This document shows positions 35,891 through 45,153 of a stretch of 64,000 nucleotides of DNA, piece by piece (the first letter of the stretch is position 1; each line of letters opens with the position of its first letter). The DNA is from Streptomyces sp. NBC_00154. GTDB lineage: Bacteria; Actinomycetota; Actinomycetes; Streptomycetales; Streptomycetaceae. The position numbers and the translations under genes were made by a program. The notes beneath the pieces were generated by a model, which was not told where the DNA came from, did not search any database, and saw only the letters and a list, made by a program, of their open reading frames with translations. The DNA is taken from the NCBI RefSeq assembly GCF_026342835.1, contig NZ_JAPEMI010000001.1, forward strand, positions 7,818,501-7,882,500. Direction: 5' to 3'.

Positions 35891-36686
35891 CTACACCCGT
35901 CCGGCGGTGAGGCGGCCGTCGAAGAGGAGGTCGAACTCGTTCAGCGCGCTCTTCCAGCGGTTGTTCCAGCGCTGGCGGCCGCGTCCGGTGGGGTCGAGGG
36001 CGAGGGTGGCCAGGTAGAGGCGCTTGAGGGCGGCGGTCTCGTTGGGGAAGTGTCCGCAAGCTTGGGCCGCGCGTCGGTATCGGGCGTTCAGCGACTCGAT
36101 GGCGTTGGTGGTGTAGACGACCTGGCGGATGGCGTCCGGGAGGCCGAGGAAGGGAACGAATTCGCTCCAGGACCGTTCCCAGATCCCGGTGATCGACGGG
36201 TACTTCTTGCCCCATGTGCCGTCGAAGTCGGCCAGTCGCTGCCGGGCCTGCTCCTCGTTGACGGCCGTGTAGACGGGCTTGAGGTCGCGGGCGACGTCGG
36301 CCCAGTCGCGGCGGGACGCGTAGCGCAGGCTGCCGCGGATGAGGTGGACGATGCAGGTTTGCACCACGGTCTGCGGCCAGACGGTGTTCACCGCGTCGGG
36401 CAGGGCGGAGAGGCCGTCGCAGACCAGCATCAACACATCGCGGACGCCCCTGTTCTTGATCTCGGTCAGGACGGTCTGCCAGTACTTGGCGCCCTCGCCG
36501 CCGTCGCCGGCCCACAGTCCCAGGATCTCCCGGTAGCCGTCGGCGGTGACCGCGATGGCCACATAGACGGGTCGGTTCGCGACGTGCCCGTCGCGGATAC
36601 GGACGTGGATCGCGTCGATGAAGACCACCGGATAGACCGCGTCGAGCGGGCGGGTGCGCCATTCCGCCATCGACTCCAGAGCTTTG
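35891..36686 (-). pseudogene. IS256-family transposase copy A, C-terminal part
   Basis: Reads KALESMAEWRTRPLDAVYPVVFIDAIHVRIRD (first Asp), CDGLSALPDAVNTVWPQTVVQTCIVHLIR (second Asp), TTNAIESLNARYRRA (Glu) to the stop at 35891, as in copy B. Separated from its N-terminal part (38137-38702) by the IS110 insertion after the Thr-Asp of STITD. Confidence 0.9.
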
Positions 36687-36702
36687 ATGCTCCTATCGTC
36701 GG

Positions 36703-37917
36703 TCAAGCGGCATCGAGCCAGCTGCGGTAGGCGTCGGCGAAGGTGTCGTCGCGGCGGAGTCCTCGTTCGATGTTGGAGATGACGGCGGGCCAGACTCCGA
36801 AGTGGTTCGCTGCGGCGGTGAGCGTGATGTTCTTGGCCTGGCGGGTGGGCCTGAGGTCCGCGATCTCGGGAACCTCGACTGCGGTGGTCAAGAGGCGGAA
36901 GATCTCCCGGGCGATGGCGCGTTTGAGCAGCCGGATGATCTCCTTTTTCGTCCGGCCGGCCTTGGTTTGACGCTCCACGTAGTCACGGGTGCGCTGGTCA
37001 CGGCGCATGCGGACGAGCGCGATGCGGTAAAGGGCCCCGTTCGCCGCGCGGTCACCGCCGCGCGAGAGCCGGTGACGGTTGGTCTTGCCACTGGAGGCCG
37101 GAACCGGGGCGACACCGCACAGGGCGGCGAAGGATGCTTCGGTGCGTAGGCGGGCGGGGTTGTCGCCAGCGGTGATCAGCAGTTGCGTAGCGGTGTCGGG
37201 TCCGACGCCGTAGGCGGCGCGCAGGCCGGGGTTGAGCTGCGTGACCAGGGCGTCCAACTCCGCTGTCAGAGCGGCGTGTTCAGCGGTCAGGTTCTGGACG
37301 CGTCGCGCGAGCGTGCGCAGGGCGGTCAGGATCGGGACATGGACAGGGGCGTTGCCGACCCGGAGCCGGACCAGGGCGTCGATGCGCTTGTCGCCCCGCA
37401 GCACTTCGTACTTCGTGCGGATGCTGTCGGGCGCGGTGATCAGAATGTGTCCGATCTGGTTCAGCGCCGCTGTACGGGCCTTGACGGCGGATCGTGCCAC
37501 GTTGTGCAGAGCCCGGATCCCGGCGACGGCATCGCCTTTGGGGGCGCTGGTGGCCCGGCCGGACACGACCGCACGAGCTGCGGCATAGGCGTCGATCGGA
37601 TCGGACTTGCCGATCCTGCGGCGCTCGGCCTTGTCCGGCCGGTTGACCTCGACCACGGTCAGACCGGCCTTGCGGGCCGCGCGCGTGAACCCCGACCCGT
37701 AGGAGGACGTGCCCTCCACGCCGACGGCGGCGACGGTGCCGTGAGCAGCCAGGAAGGCCAGAGCAGCCGTGTATCCGGCGGCCGTTGTGGGGAACTCGGC
37801 ATCGGCGACCTGCCCACCGCGGTCGGTCACCACGGCAACGTGGACAGTGTCGGCATGAGAGTCCACGCCGCCGATCACCACGTGTTCGACGGCTGCTGCA
37901 GTGTCCGTTTCTGTCAT
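36703..37917 (-). CDS. IS110-family DEDD recombinase with C-terminal HTH-like extension
   Basis: 404 aa from ATG 37917. The RuvC-like DEDD domain shows GGVDSHADTVHVAV, VGVEGTSSYGSGF and KSDPIDAYAAARAV. The Tnp_20 domain shows GVGPDTATQLLITAGDNPARLRTEASFAALCGVAPVPASSGKTNRHRLSRGGDRAAN with the expected Ser. The final 45 residues (ITLTAAANHFGVWPAVISNIERGLRRDD) look like an XRE-type HTH added at the C-terminus. Intact and probably active. Confidence 0.93.
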   Translation of the reverse strand: MTETDTAAAVEHVVIGGVDSHADTVHVAVVTDRGGQVADAEFPTTAAGYTAALAFLAAHGTVAAVGVEGTSSYGSGFTRAARKAGLTVVEVNRPDKAERRRIGKSDPIDAYAAARAVVSGRATSAPKGDAVAGIRALHNVARSAVKARTAALNQIGHILITAPDSIRTKYEVLRGDKRIDALVRLRVGNAPVHVPILTALRTLARRVQNLTAEHAALTAELDALVTQLNPGLRAAYGVGPDTATQLLITAGDNPARLRTEASFAALCGVAPVPASSGKTNRHRLSRGGDRAANGALYRIALVRMRRDQRTRDYVERQTKAGRTKKEIIRLLKRAIAREIFRLLTTAVEVPEIADLRPTRQAKNITLTAAANHFGVWPAVISNIERGLRRDDTFADAYRSWLDAA

Positions 37918-38134
37918 GCTGGAAATGCCTTCCTGACCGGAGGTGGCTCCAGCCGGGTGGGGCAGACAGGACAGTGATGGGGCCTCTGGCCAGGCTCCTA
38001 TGAGGTCATGTTCCACCCGGCCGGGGCCTCGGGAACGGGCCCCGGCAGCCGGACAGACCAAGGCGAAGACAGCCCAGCAGGACGTCAGTCAGTGATCGAG
38101 CCACGACCACCGGGAACCCGAATACCACTATCAC
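37918..38134 (-). ncRNA. Candidate bridge-RNA region of the IS110
   Basis: 217-bp noncoding 5' end of the IS110, the place where family members of this layout encode the bridge RNA that pairs donor and target DNA. It has hairpin-forming parts (CCCCGGCC ... GGGCCCCGG, 38018-38050). Assignment rests on position only; I did not confirm guide loops. Confidence 0.4.
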
Positions 38135-38136
38135 TG

Positions 38137-38702
38137 TCGGTGATGGTGGAGACGGTCTCTTTTGTGGTCGTCATCCCGTACACCTCGGAGAGATGGGCGA
38201 CGATCTCGCCGGAGGTCAGGCCCTTCGCGGTCAGCGACAGGACCATCTCGTCCAGCGCACCCGTCCGGCGGGCGTACTTGGGCAACAACCGTGGGGTGAA
38301 GGTGCCCAGGCGGTCCCGGGGGACCTGCACGGTCACCGTGCCGACCTCCGTCATGACTTTCTTGGCCCGGTAGCCGTTACGCATGTTGCCGCCCGAGCGT
38401 GAACCGCGGCCGCCGGCCCGCCCGGCCTCCGCCGCGAGATGCACATCCATCTCGGCCTCCAGGGCGGCCTGCATCAGATGCTGGGCCAGCTCGGGCAGCA
38501 GCCCGCCCTCGCCCATCAACCGCAGCCCTCCTAGGCGCACCTTCTCGGCCGCCAGCGCGGCCAGCTCCTCCAGCAGCTCGCTGGACAGACCGTTCTCGGA
38601 TACCGGCATCGACTTCACGTCGGCACCCTCGATGCTCTCACCAGCCACGGCAAGCGACACACCGTCAGCGGCCTCGATCAGGTGATCCGTCGTCGTACTC
38701 AT
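38137..38702 (-). pseudogene. IS256-family transposase copy A, N-terminal part
   Basis: ATG 38702, same as copy B to KETVSTITD, where the IS110 begins. Includes the MUDR-like N-terminal region (LMQAALEAEMDVHLAAEAGR, MRNGYRAKKVMTEVGTVTVQVPRDR). Confidence 0.9.
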
Positions 38703-38748
38703 CAGGTGACTCCTTCGGGGAAGCACACACCTGATTCATGACACTCCC

Positions 38749-38948
38749 TGCTCTGGATGCGCTCCTGCCCGGGTGCCGGCCCGGGTTTCGCGCGAGGACT
38801 TGACGGCCGCGAGCTGGTGTTCCTGCCACCGCGACGCGTATACGAGCCGCAGCGCGTTCCCCCGCGCGGCGGCCTCGACCGCCACCCAGTCCAGAGCCGC
38901 CAGGCTCTGGTCGGAGCCGTCCACTCCCACGGTGATGGGTCGGGACAT
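38749..38948 (-). pseudogene. Universal stress protein (UspA), N-terminal fragment
   Basis: MSRPITVGVDGSDQSLAALDWVAVEAAARGNALRLVYASRW is the start of a UspA-type ATP-binding fold (VGVDGSxxS). The IS256 end at 38748 removes the remainder, including the glycine-rich nucleotide loop. Isolated fragment. Confidence 0.8.
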
Positions 38949-39044
38949 TTTGCTCTCCTAGCCTGGGGCTCTCTCAGGCATCCGTGCACGAGGCGCCTGA
39001 TCAAGAAATTTCCCACTCGGCCGAAAGGGCGCGATTCAGGGCAT

Positions 39045-39353
39045 CACGCATTGTGGCACCGCAAGATCGTCAAGCACGCGGCATTCACTGGGCAGTACCC
39101 GGTCGCGATCCTCTCCGACTGCGTCGTCTACGCGGCCGACGGCGAATCACCGCTGGACTTCCTGCCGTACCGGGAGGGCAAGCCGCTGCCGGGCGGCTTC
39201 AAGCTCGGGGTCAACCCGGGCCTGGTGAAGCACGAGGGAACGCAGAGCGTGCTGTGGGGCGAGGGCGCCAGGGAGCAGTTCCAGGCCCCGGAGCTCAACC
39301 TCGCCCGGTACATCAAGGACGGTACCGTCACCGACCAGGACAACGGGGAGTAG
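39045..39353 (+). pseudogene. tap: Telomere-associated protein Tap, C-terminal fragment
   Basis: RKIVKHAAFTGQYPVAILSDCVVYAADGESPLDFLPYREGKPLPGG and LGVNPGLVKHEGTQSVLWG match the C-terminus of Tap, the protein that recruits terminal protein to telomeres of Streptomyces linear replicons (normally about 700 aa). The 5' part is replaced at about 39045 by unrelated sequence. It is followed by tpg 7 bases later, the normal tap-tpg order. Confidence 0.8.
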
Positions 39354-39360
39354 GTAGGCG

Positions 39361-39917
39361 ATGAGCACGTTCGGGGACGGTCTCGACAAGGCGGTGCAGA
39401 AGGCGTTCACCCGCCCGACGCCCAAGAGCGCGGGCGCGCAGATGCGGTACCTGGTCAAGCAGTACAAGGGCACCAGGGCGGTCGCCCAGATGCTGCGGAT
39501 CTCCCAGCGCACCGTCGAGCGGTACGTGAAGGACCAGATCAAAAAGCCCCGCCCCGACCTCGCCGCGCGCCTGGAGCGCGAGGTGAAGGCCCGCTGGCAG
39601 CCGCAGATCCGGGCGAAGGCCAGGGAGAAGGCGGCGAGCACCGGCGGCATCGTCATCGACACCCGGGCGCGGCTCGGCTATGTCGCGCCGATCGGGTCGA
39701 CGATGAGGACCGGATCCGGCACCTGACCGTCGCCCTGCCGCCGCGCCACGCCGCCCGCCTCTTCGAGGCCCAGGAGGCCGGTGCCAGCGACGACCGCCTC
39801 AGGGAGATCGCCGCCGAAGCCCTCAAGGAGACCTACTTCCAGGACGGCGGCCGCCGCGCCGGCTCCCTGGAGGAGGTCCACTTCACAGATATCGAGCACC
39901 TGGAGTTCGACCTGTAG
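39361..39917 (+). pseudogene. tpg: Telomere terminal protein Tpg, one-base frameshift
   Basis: MSTFGDGLDKAVQKAFTRPTPKSAGAQMRYLVKQYKGTRAVAQMLRISQRTVERYVKDQIKKPRPDLAARLEREV matches Tpg, the protein covalently bound to the 5' ends of Streptomyces linear replicons. Near 39698 one base is missing: the first frame stops at 39726, while the other frame carries EDRIRHLTVALPPRHAARLFEAQEAGASDDRL to the end LEEVHFTDIEHLEFDL at 39917. With the base restored the product would be 185 aa, the standard Tpg length. Confidence 0.85.
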
Positions 39918-39984
39918 CAGCCGCGGCCCGAACAGCCCGCGAGCCCGGACCAGTTGGTCCGGGCTCGCTCGCGTATCCGCGGGG

Positions 39985-40160
39985 GGTGCCTCTATGTCCT
40001 TCATCAAGGCTGAGTGGTCTGCGGTGGCTGTTCTGGTGGTGCGTGGTTCGTGGAAGGTGCCGTCGCGGAGCATCGCGAAGAGCACGCCCATGCGGTGCCG
40101 GGCGAAGCGGAAGAGAGCCTGGATGCGGGTCTTCCCCTGATCCCGCCATATGTCGCCCCT
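39985..40160 (-). pseudogene. IS110-type transposase, C-terminal fragment
   Basis: QGKTRIQALFRFARHRMGVLFAMLRDGTFHEP is the C-terminal pattern of IS110/IS1111-type transposases (ARxxxxVLFAMLRDGT). Not part of the intact IS110 at 36.7 kb. Family call moderate. Confidence 0.5.
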
Positions 40161-40290
40161 GCAGTTCGCCTGGCTGCAGGTGAACTGGATCGGTCGTGAT
40201 CCACCTGAGAGCCCGCCGGGGCTTGGGCTGTGTTGCCGGAAGCGTGATCACGCGGCGTCCCTCGCCGGGGCCGGTGCCCCCCCGGGCACG

Positions 40291-40929
40291 TCACAGCGCG
40301 AACGCCGGGACCCCGGGGGTACGGGTCACACCGCACACCCCCCGTGCTCGCGAGGGCGCCGCGGGCGGCGCGAGGGCCGGCCCGATCAGCGGCATGACGG
40401 CCGCCAGCATCTCCGCCTCGCTCGCGGTCCCGTCCACGACCAGATCGGCCGCCGCCCGGGAGGGCGCGACGTGGGCTGCGTGGCGGTCCCTGCCGGTCTG
40501 CAGATAGTTGCGCAGGGACAGTCGGGGGTCCTGCCGCTGCACCTCGATCTTCCGGAGGATCTTGCGGGCCAGGCGTATGTCGTCGGGGGTGTCGACATAC
40601 ACCCGCCACGCCGCCCGCTGGACCACGGACGGCAGTGACAGCGCGAACAGGCCCTCGACCACCACCAGCAGCACGCCGGGGCGCAGCAGCGCCGCGTCAA
40701 TGACGTGTGTCACCGCTGTCTCGTCGATCGACCCCGGATGGTTCCAGTCGAGGACGGCGTGCCCGTCGGCACTGACCGTCCACACACCCCTCAGGGGGTC
40801 GTGCGCGGGCACGTAGTAGTCGTCCAGATGGACCAGCGCGACGTTCTCGGGACACTGCAGCGACAGGGCTTCGGCAAGGGTGGACTTGCCGGATGCGGTG
40901 CCGCCTGCGACCGCCAGTACACCCGTCAT
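40291..40929 (-). CDS. Uridine kinase-like P-loop protein
   Basis: 212 aa. Walker A GGTASGKSTLAEAL at residues 9-22, then VHLDDYYVPAHDPLRG and DWNHPGSID (substrate site), EGLFALSLPSV and VYVDTPDDIRLARKILRKIE, the usual order in uridine kinase/phosphoribulokinase-like enzymes. Ends in an Ala/Pro-rich tail. Intact, flanked by fragments. Probably phosphorylates a nucleoside or related substrate; specificity unknown. Confidence 0.8.
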   Translation of the reverse strand: MTGVLAVAGGTASGKSTLAEALSLQCPENVALVHLDDYYVPAHDPLRGVWTVSADGHAVLDWNHPGSIDETAVTHVIDAALLRPGVLLVVVEGLFALSLPSVVQRAAWRVYVDTPDDIRLARKILRKIEVQRQDPRLSLRNYLQTGRDRHAAHVAPSRAAADLVVDGTASEAEMLAAVMPLIGPALAPPAAPSRARGVCGVTRTPGVPAFAL

Positions 40930-41250
40930 ACCGGGCGCTCCTCATGTGCTCAAAGGGGATAGACGAAGCGGCTGGACAAGCCGGGTGCAGGGAATGTACG
41001 GCGGCGTGATCGCCCATGGCAAGCGGGGAAACGCGGCCCGGTTCAGCGGAGGCCGGGGCCGCGACCTTTGGTCGACCTGCGCACCGGTCTCGGCGATGCC
41101 GCGGGCCTTCAGCGTGGCATAACGGCCCTTGGGCGCGGGCGTGACGTCGACGCGCGGGAACGAGTAGTCGAGGCAGCGCACCTGCGACCAGGTGACCCCG
41201 CCCGGGCCCCACCCGCACACCGGGAACAGCACCGACGGCCGCCGCCCTCC
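40930..41250. other. Unassigned region
   Basis: The minus-strand reading at about 41235-41050 (VLFPVCGWGPGGVTWSQVRCLDYSFPRVDVTPAPKGRYATLKARGIAE) is protein-like but unrecognised; probably a fragment of a lost gene. Confidence 0.35.
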
Positions 41251-41372
41251 ACGCCCTGACCAAGACGTCTCCGGCAGGTCGCCCGGCCGAGCCGGAGGAG
41301 ATCGCCGGGGCGGCCCTCTACCTCGCCAGTGAGGTGGCCACCGGGGCGGGGCACTGGCTGGCGGCTCGCTAG
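41251..41372 (+). pseudogene. Short-chain dehydrogenase, C-terminal stub
   Basis: RPAEPEEIAGAALYLASEVATGAGHWLAAR-stop is the end of an SDR-family oxidoreductase (PEEIAxAxLYLAS). Everything upstream, including the NAD site and YxxxK, is missing. Its stop overlaps the stop of the convergent gene at 41369. Confidence 0.6.
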
Positions 41373-42466
41373 ACCCAAATCTCGTGTTCGTTGCGGTAGT
41401 GCGGCCACGGCCGCCCGGCCTGTCGTGCGGCGAGGACGTGTTTGATGCCCGCAACCCACGAGCCCGGGCGCAGCAGCTCAATCAGGTAGCGCTCCAGCTC
41501 GGAACGGCGCATCTGCAGCGTCCAGCCCGGCGTCATCGTAAGGCCGCCCGGCAGTGCCACGGCCCGCAGCTGTTCCTGCTGGTGGATCTCCATGACGACC
41601 TCGCCCTGCTGCAGGTGGGCCTTCCCCGGCGGGCGGACCCAGCGCGCGTCTAGGCCGGCCACCTGCAGCAGGCGGGTCAGCGCAGGACCGGAGGTCTCCA
41701 CGGTGGCCACGGTGTAGTCGCCGATCAGACGGGCGCAGGCTACCGGATGCAGCGGATAGTTGGCCCAGGGCACCCGCAGCGGGTCGCGGGCCGTGCTGTC
41801 GAGGCTGGTGGCGTTGATGTTGTGGTCCTCGCGGCCGACGGCGATCCCTGCCTGTTGCAGGGCGATGTCGACTGTCTGCTGAAGGCGCTCGTTGAACTGC
41901 TTGGAGGACAGTCCTTGCTGGGAACAGCCGTACTGGTCGATGACGAACAGGGCCCGGCTGCCGGGCACCTCGGTGGCGTAGATGCCCTCGTTTGCGGCCC
42001 GCTCCAGGGCCTCGCGCAGCACGTCCAGGTGTGTGCGCAGCGGCAGGTTCAGGTCGTAGAGGAGTTCTGAGGCGTTGTCTCCTGGCAGTGGGCCGCCATC
42101 CAGCACCGCCGCGCGGGCCTGGTTGATCCGCCGTAGTTGAGCGCTCTTGGTGTTGTTCGGGTTGGTCTTGATCTCTTCCGTGCGGGGCGGGTGCACGCCG
42201 TCCCAGACCGTGATGTCGCCGATGCGCAGGCAGTTGGTCAGGTCGTGCAGGAGCGCGAAAGCACCGTCCTCCTTGAAGGCCCTCTCGACGTGTTCGCGTT
42301 CCGCCTGCAGCCCTGCCTTGCCGTACATCAGGCCGGGCGAGTCGTTGCGGCACAGAGCGAGGATGAACGGGCGGTGGAAGCCGAAGACGCGCCAGGCCAG
42401 CGCATCACCCACCGAGCGCAGCTGGCGGGCCAGCCGGTCGCATACGTCCTGCTCGAACCTGTGGGG
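41369..42466 (-). CDS. Unknown protein, 5' truncated; possible PD-(D/E)xK nuclease
   Basis: At least 365 residues; open upstream to the IS boundary at about 42463 (EPHRFEQDVCDRLARQLRSVGDALAWRVFGFHRP), so the first residues are lost. In the N-terminal third LRIGDITVWDGVHPPRTEEIKTN offers an Asp then E-I-K, spaced like a PD-(D/E)xK nuclease core. The rest is mixed alpha/beta (ATEVPGSRALFVIDQYGCSQQG, QLRAVALPGGLTMTPGW) with no known domain. No neighbour suggests a role. Confidence 0.55.
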   Translation of the reverse strand, partial: PHRFEQDVCDRLARQLRSVGDALAWRVFGFHRPFILALCRNDSPGLMYGKAGLQAEREHVERAFKEDGAFALLHDLTNCLRIGDITVWDGVHPPRTEEIKTNPNNTKSAQLRRINQARAAVLDGGPLPGDNASELLYDLNLPLRTHLDVLREALERAANEGIYATEVPGSRALFVIDQYGCSQQGLSSKQFNERLQQTVDIALQQAGIAVGREDHNINATSLDSTARDPLRVPWANYPLHPVACARLIGDYTVATVETSGPALTRLLQVAGLDARWVRPPGKAHLQQGEVVMEIHQQEQLRAVALPGGLTMTPGWTLQMRRSELERYLIELLRPGSWVAGIKHVLAARQAGRPWPHYRNEHEIWV

Positions 42467-43578
42467 CTCGTAAAGTCATCGCTGCTGGTGAGAGCCCGCG
42501 TGCAAGGCCCTCGGTGGTGGCTGGGATGCTGCACCCCGTGATCATTTCGATCCTGTACCGGGCCACCCGGGCGTTGCTGTCCGTGCCTGCGGTGCTGCTG
42601 CGCCGGTCCGGTCCGCTACGAGCCCGCAGACCGGTTCTGGCTGGCCGCGTTGTCGTCGCTGATACCGCGCCGCCGCTGGAGCGGTGTCTTCCCGGTCACG
42701 CCGGGGGCGCTGCTGGCCTGGCACCGCGGGCTGATCACCAAGAAGTGGGACTACTCCGACAGACGCCGACGCACCGGGCGCCCTCCCACGGCCGCCGCGC
42801 TCAAGAAGCTGGTTCTGCGTCTGGCGCAGGAGAACCCGCGGTGGGGCCACCGGCGGATCCAGGGTGAACTGGCCCGGCTGGGGCATCCGATCGCGCCGTC
42901 CACGGTGTGGGAGATCCTGCACGCGGCCGGCATCGGTCCGGCCCCGCGCCGTACCGGCCCGAGCTGGCGCGAGTTCCTCTCCACCCAAGCCGAGGGGATC
43001 ATCGCGGCGGACTTCTTCCACGTGGACACCGTGACCGGCAGGCGGCTGTACGCGCTGGCGTTCCTTGAGCACGGCACCCGCAGGCTCCACCTCACCGGCG
43101 TCACCGCCCACCCCACCGCGCAGTGGGCGACCCAGCAGGCCCGCAATCTCGCCGCCGACCTCGGCAACCGCGTCGAGTCGCTGCGCTTCGTTCTCCGCGA
43201 CCGCGACAGCAAGTACACCGACTCCTTCGACGCCGTCTTCGAAGCCGAGGACACCGAGGTGCTGCTCAGCGCACCTCGGGCGCCGCGCATGAATGCCCAC
43301 TGCGAGCGAGTAATCGGCACGAGCCGGCGCGAGGCCCTCGACCATATCCTGATCATGAACGAGGCCCACGCCCGACAGGTCCTCGCCGAGTATCAGGAGC
43401 ACTACAACTGCCACCGGCCACACCGATCACGAGACCAACGACCACCCGAAGCCCCGGAACAGCCAGCGGTGTTGCACGATCGCGTGCCCCGCAGGCTCCT
43501 GCGCACCCGCGTCCTCGGCGGGGTCATCAACGAGTACCGATACGCGGCTTGAGCTGCAGCGATGACTTTTCGAGCCCC
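42463..43578 (+). mobile_element. Integrase-core insertion sequence next to IS1182
   Basis: Inverted ends GGGGCTCGTAAAGTCATCGC plus three bases (42463-42485) and the reverse complement at 43556-43578, 22 of 23 positions. It truncates the unknown gene on its left and the first bases of IS1182 copy 1 on its right, so the two flanks are unrelated. Confidence 0.8.
42538..43552 (+). pseudogene. Integrase-core transposase with damaged N-terminus
   Basis: The N-terminus from GTG 42538 (IISILYRATRALLSVPAVLLRRSG) is in one frame. From about 42605 the second frame continues VRYEPADRFWLAALSSLIPRRRW, GALLAWHRGLITKKWDYS, RLAQENPRWGHRRIQGELARLG, the core IIAADFFHVDTVTGRRLYALAFLE, RFVLRDRDSKYTDSFDAVF, MNAHCERVIGTSRREALDH to VINEYRYAA. 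The leucine-zipper-like segment seen in the relative at 13356 (AEILALRHQVTVLERQL) is deleted at the frame change. The catalytic core is whole. Confidence 0.75.
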
Positions 43579-45153
43579 ACAGGAATGGGCCGAGGAGAGC
43601 GTCGGCGAGGATGTATGGGAGACCTGCCGGGAGTTGATCCCGGCCGGGAGTGTGTTCGCTTTCCTGGCCGAGCACCGGGAGGCGCTGTTCCCGGGGTCGA
43701 TGTTCGCGGACATGTACCCCTCCACGAACGGGCGTCCCAGCATGCCGCCGCAGGTGCTGGCCTCGACGGTGGTACTGCAGAGCCTGCACGGGCTGTCCGA
43801 CTTCGAGACGGTGCAGGAACTGCGCTGTGACCTGCGCTGGAAGGCGGCGTGCGGGCTGGGGCTCCACGACACCGCGTTCGATCCCTCGCTGCTGACCTAC
43901 TTCCGCCGCCGCCTGCAACGCTCTGGTGACCCGAACCGGCTGTTCCACAAGGTCAGGGAGGTCGTGGCGGCCACCGGCGTCCTCAAGGGCCGGCGGCGGC
44001 GGGCTTTGGACTCCACCGTGCTGGACGACGCGGTCGCCACCCAGGACACCGTCACGCAACTGGTTGCCGCGATCCGCCGGGTCATCCGCGAGGTCCCCGG
44101 CGCGGAGCAGACCGCCGCCACCTGGTGCAGCGCGCACGACTACACCGAACCGGGCAAGCCGAAGATCGCGTGGAACGACGAGCAGGCCCGCGCCGACCTG
44201 GTCGACGCCCTGGTCCGTGATGCGCTGAACCTGCTGGGCGGCCTCCCCGAGCAGGAGCTCGGGGAGGCCGCGGCGAACGCGCTCGGGCTGCTGGCCCTGG
44301 TCGCGGGCCAGGACGTGGAACCCGCTGAGGACTCCGACGGCCGCGACGGGCGCTGGCGCATCGCCCAGGGCACGGTCCGCGACCGCACGGTGTCCACGGT
44401 CGACCCCGAGGCGCGGCACATCCACAAGAACCGGACCCGTCACCAGGAGGGCTTTCGCGCCCATGTGGCCTTCGAGCCGAGGCGGGGCTGTTCACCGACG
44501 TCGCCCTGACCGCCGGAAGCGGCGCGGACAACCACGAGGCCGCCGTCGCTCGCGACCTCCTGTCCGAAGAGGAGACGAAGGTCACTGCCCTGGGCGATGC
44601 CGCTTACGGCACCGGTGACCTGCGTGAACACCTCCAGGATCAGGGCCATGCCCTGGTCCTGAAGCCGCCTCCGCTCAAACCGGCGGTCCCTGGCGGGTTC
44701 ACCGCCGACGAGTTCACCGTCGACACCGAGCGGGGCCAGGTCACCTGCCCCGCCGGACATACCGTCGGGCTCGGCCGACCACTGGCGAACGGCGCCCGCC
44801 AGGCCCAGTTCAAGAAACTGTGCGCCACCTGCCCCCTCAAGGACCGCTGCACCCGCTCCAAGACCGGCCGCGTCTTCAGCGTCCACGCCCAGTACGACCT
44901 GCTCAAAGCCGCCCGCGACCAGGCCGCCACCGACCCCGGCTGGCAGGCCGAGTACCGCCGCTGGCGACCCCCGGTGGAACGCGCCATCGCTTGGCTCGTC
45001 GCCAAAGGCAACCGCCGCGTGCCCTACCGCGGCGTCATCAAGAACGACACCTGGCTCCACAATCGAGCCGCCGCCCTCAACCTCCGCCGCCTGATCAACC
45101 TCGGACTCACCCGCACCAACGGCACCTGGACGCTCACCACCGCGCACGCATAA
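43562..45153 (+). pseudogene. IS1182-family transposase copy 1, frameshifted
   Basis: N-terminal frame: EWAEESVGEDVWETCREL, FADMYPSTNGRPSMPPQVLASTVVLQSLHGLSDFE, LRWKAACGLGLHDTAFDPSLLTYFRRRL. It continues to 44509, where a missing base near 44478 gives a stop. The second frame resumes LFTDVALTAGSGADNHEAAVARDLL, ALGDAAYGTGDLREHLQ, CATCPLKDRCTRSKTGRVFS, VERAIAWLVAKGNRRVPYRG to TAA 45153. The identical break is present in copy 2. Confidence 0.88.

Larger units (their letters stand above)
36687..38134 (-). mobile_element. IS110-family element inserted in IS256
   Basis: About 1448 bp absent from copy B. The uninterrupted site in copy B is GCTTTGTCGGTG; in copy A the left junction is GCTTTG-ATGCTCC and the right junction TATCAC-TGTCGGTG. 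A TG dinucleotide thus flanks both sides, consistent with the core dinucleotide of IS110 recombination. No terminal inverted repeats, as usual for the family. 37918-38134 upstream of the gene is noncoding. Confidence 0.9.
35825..38748 (-). mobile_element. IS256-family element copy A, split by an IS110
   Basis: Ends GGGTCTATCAGGAATGAGGTGTG (as two parts: GGGTCTATCAGG, AATGAGGTGTG) at 35825 and the matching inverted end at 38748 (18 of 23 positions). Apart from the 1.45-kb insertion at 36687-38134, its coding sequence matches intact copy B at 52562-54035. The 8-bp flanks differ (TCAGGCAT and TGCTCTGG), so it has lost its target duplication through later rearrangement. It truncates a universal stress protein on its right. 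Confidence 0.9.

Noticed and set aside
35858..36730. Plus-strand frames of 290 and 364 codons opposite the IS256 transposases (also 52595-53689)
   Set aside because: Exactly antisense to recognised transposase frames with low-complexity translation; not independent genes.
38018..38050. GC hairpin in the IS110 end as an independent terminator
   Set aside because: It lies within the mobile element's noncoding end, where structured RNA is expected, and there is no upstream gene needing termination.
38735..38990. TCAGGCAT both left of IS256 copy A and near 38973 as a displaced target duplication
   Set aside because: The second occurrence is about 225 bases away from the element end; an 8-base match at that distance can be chance, so I do not claim it.
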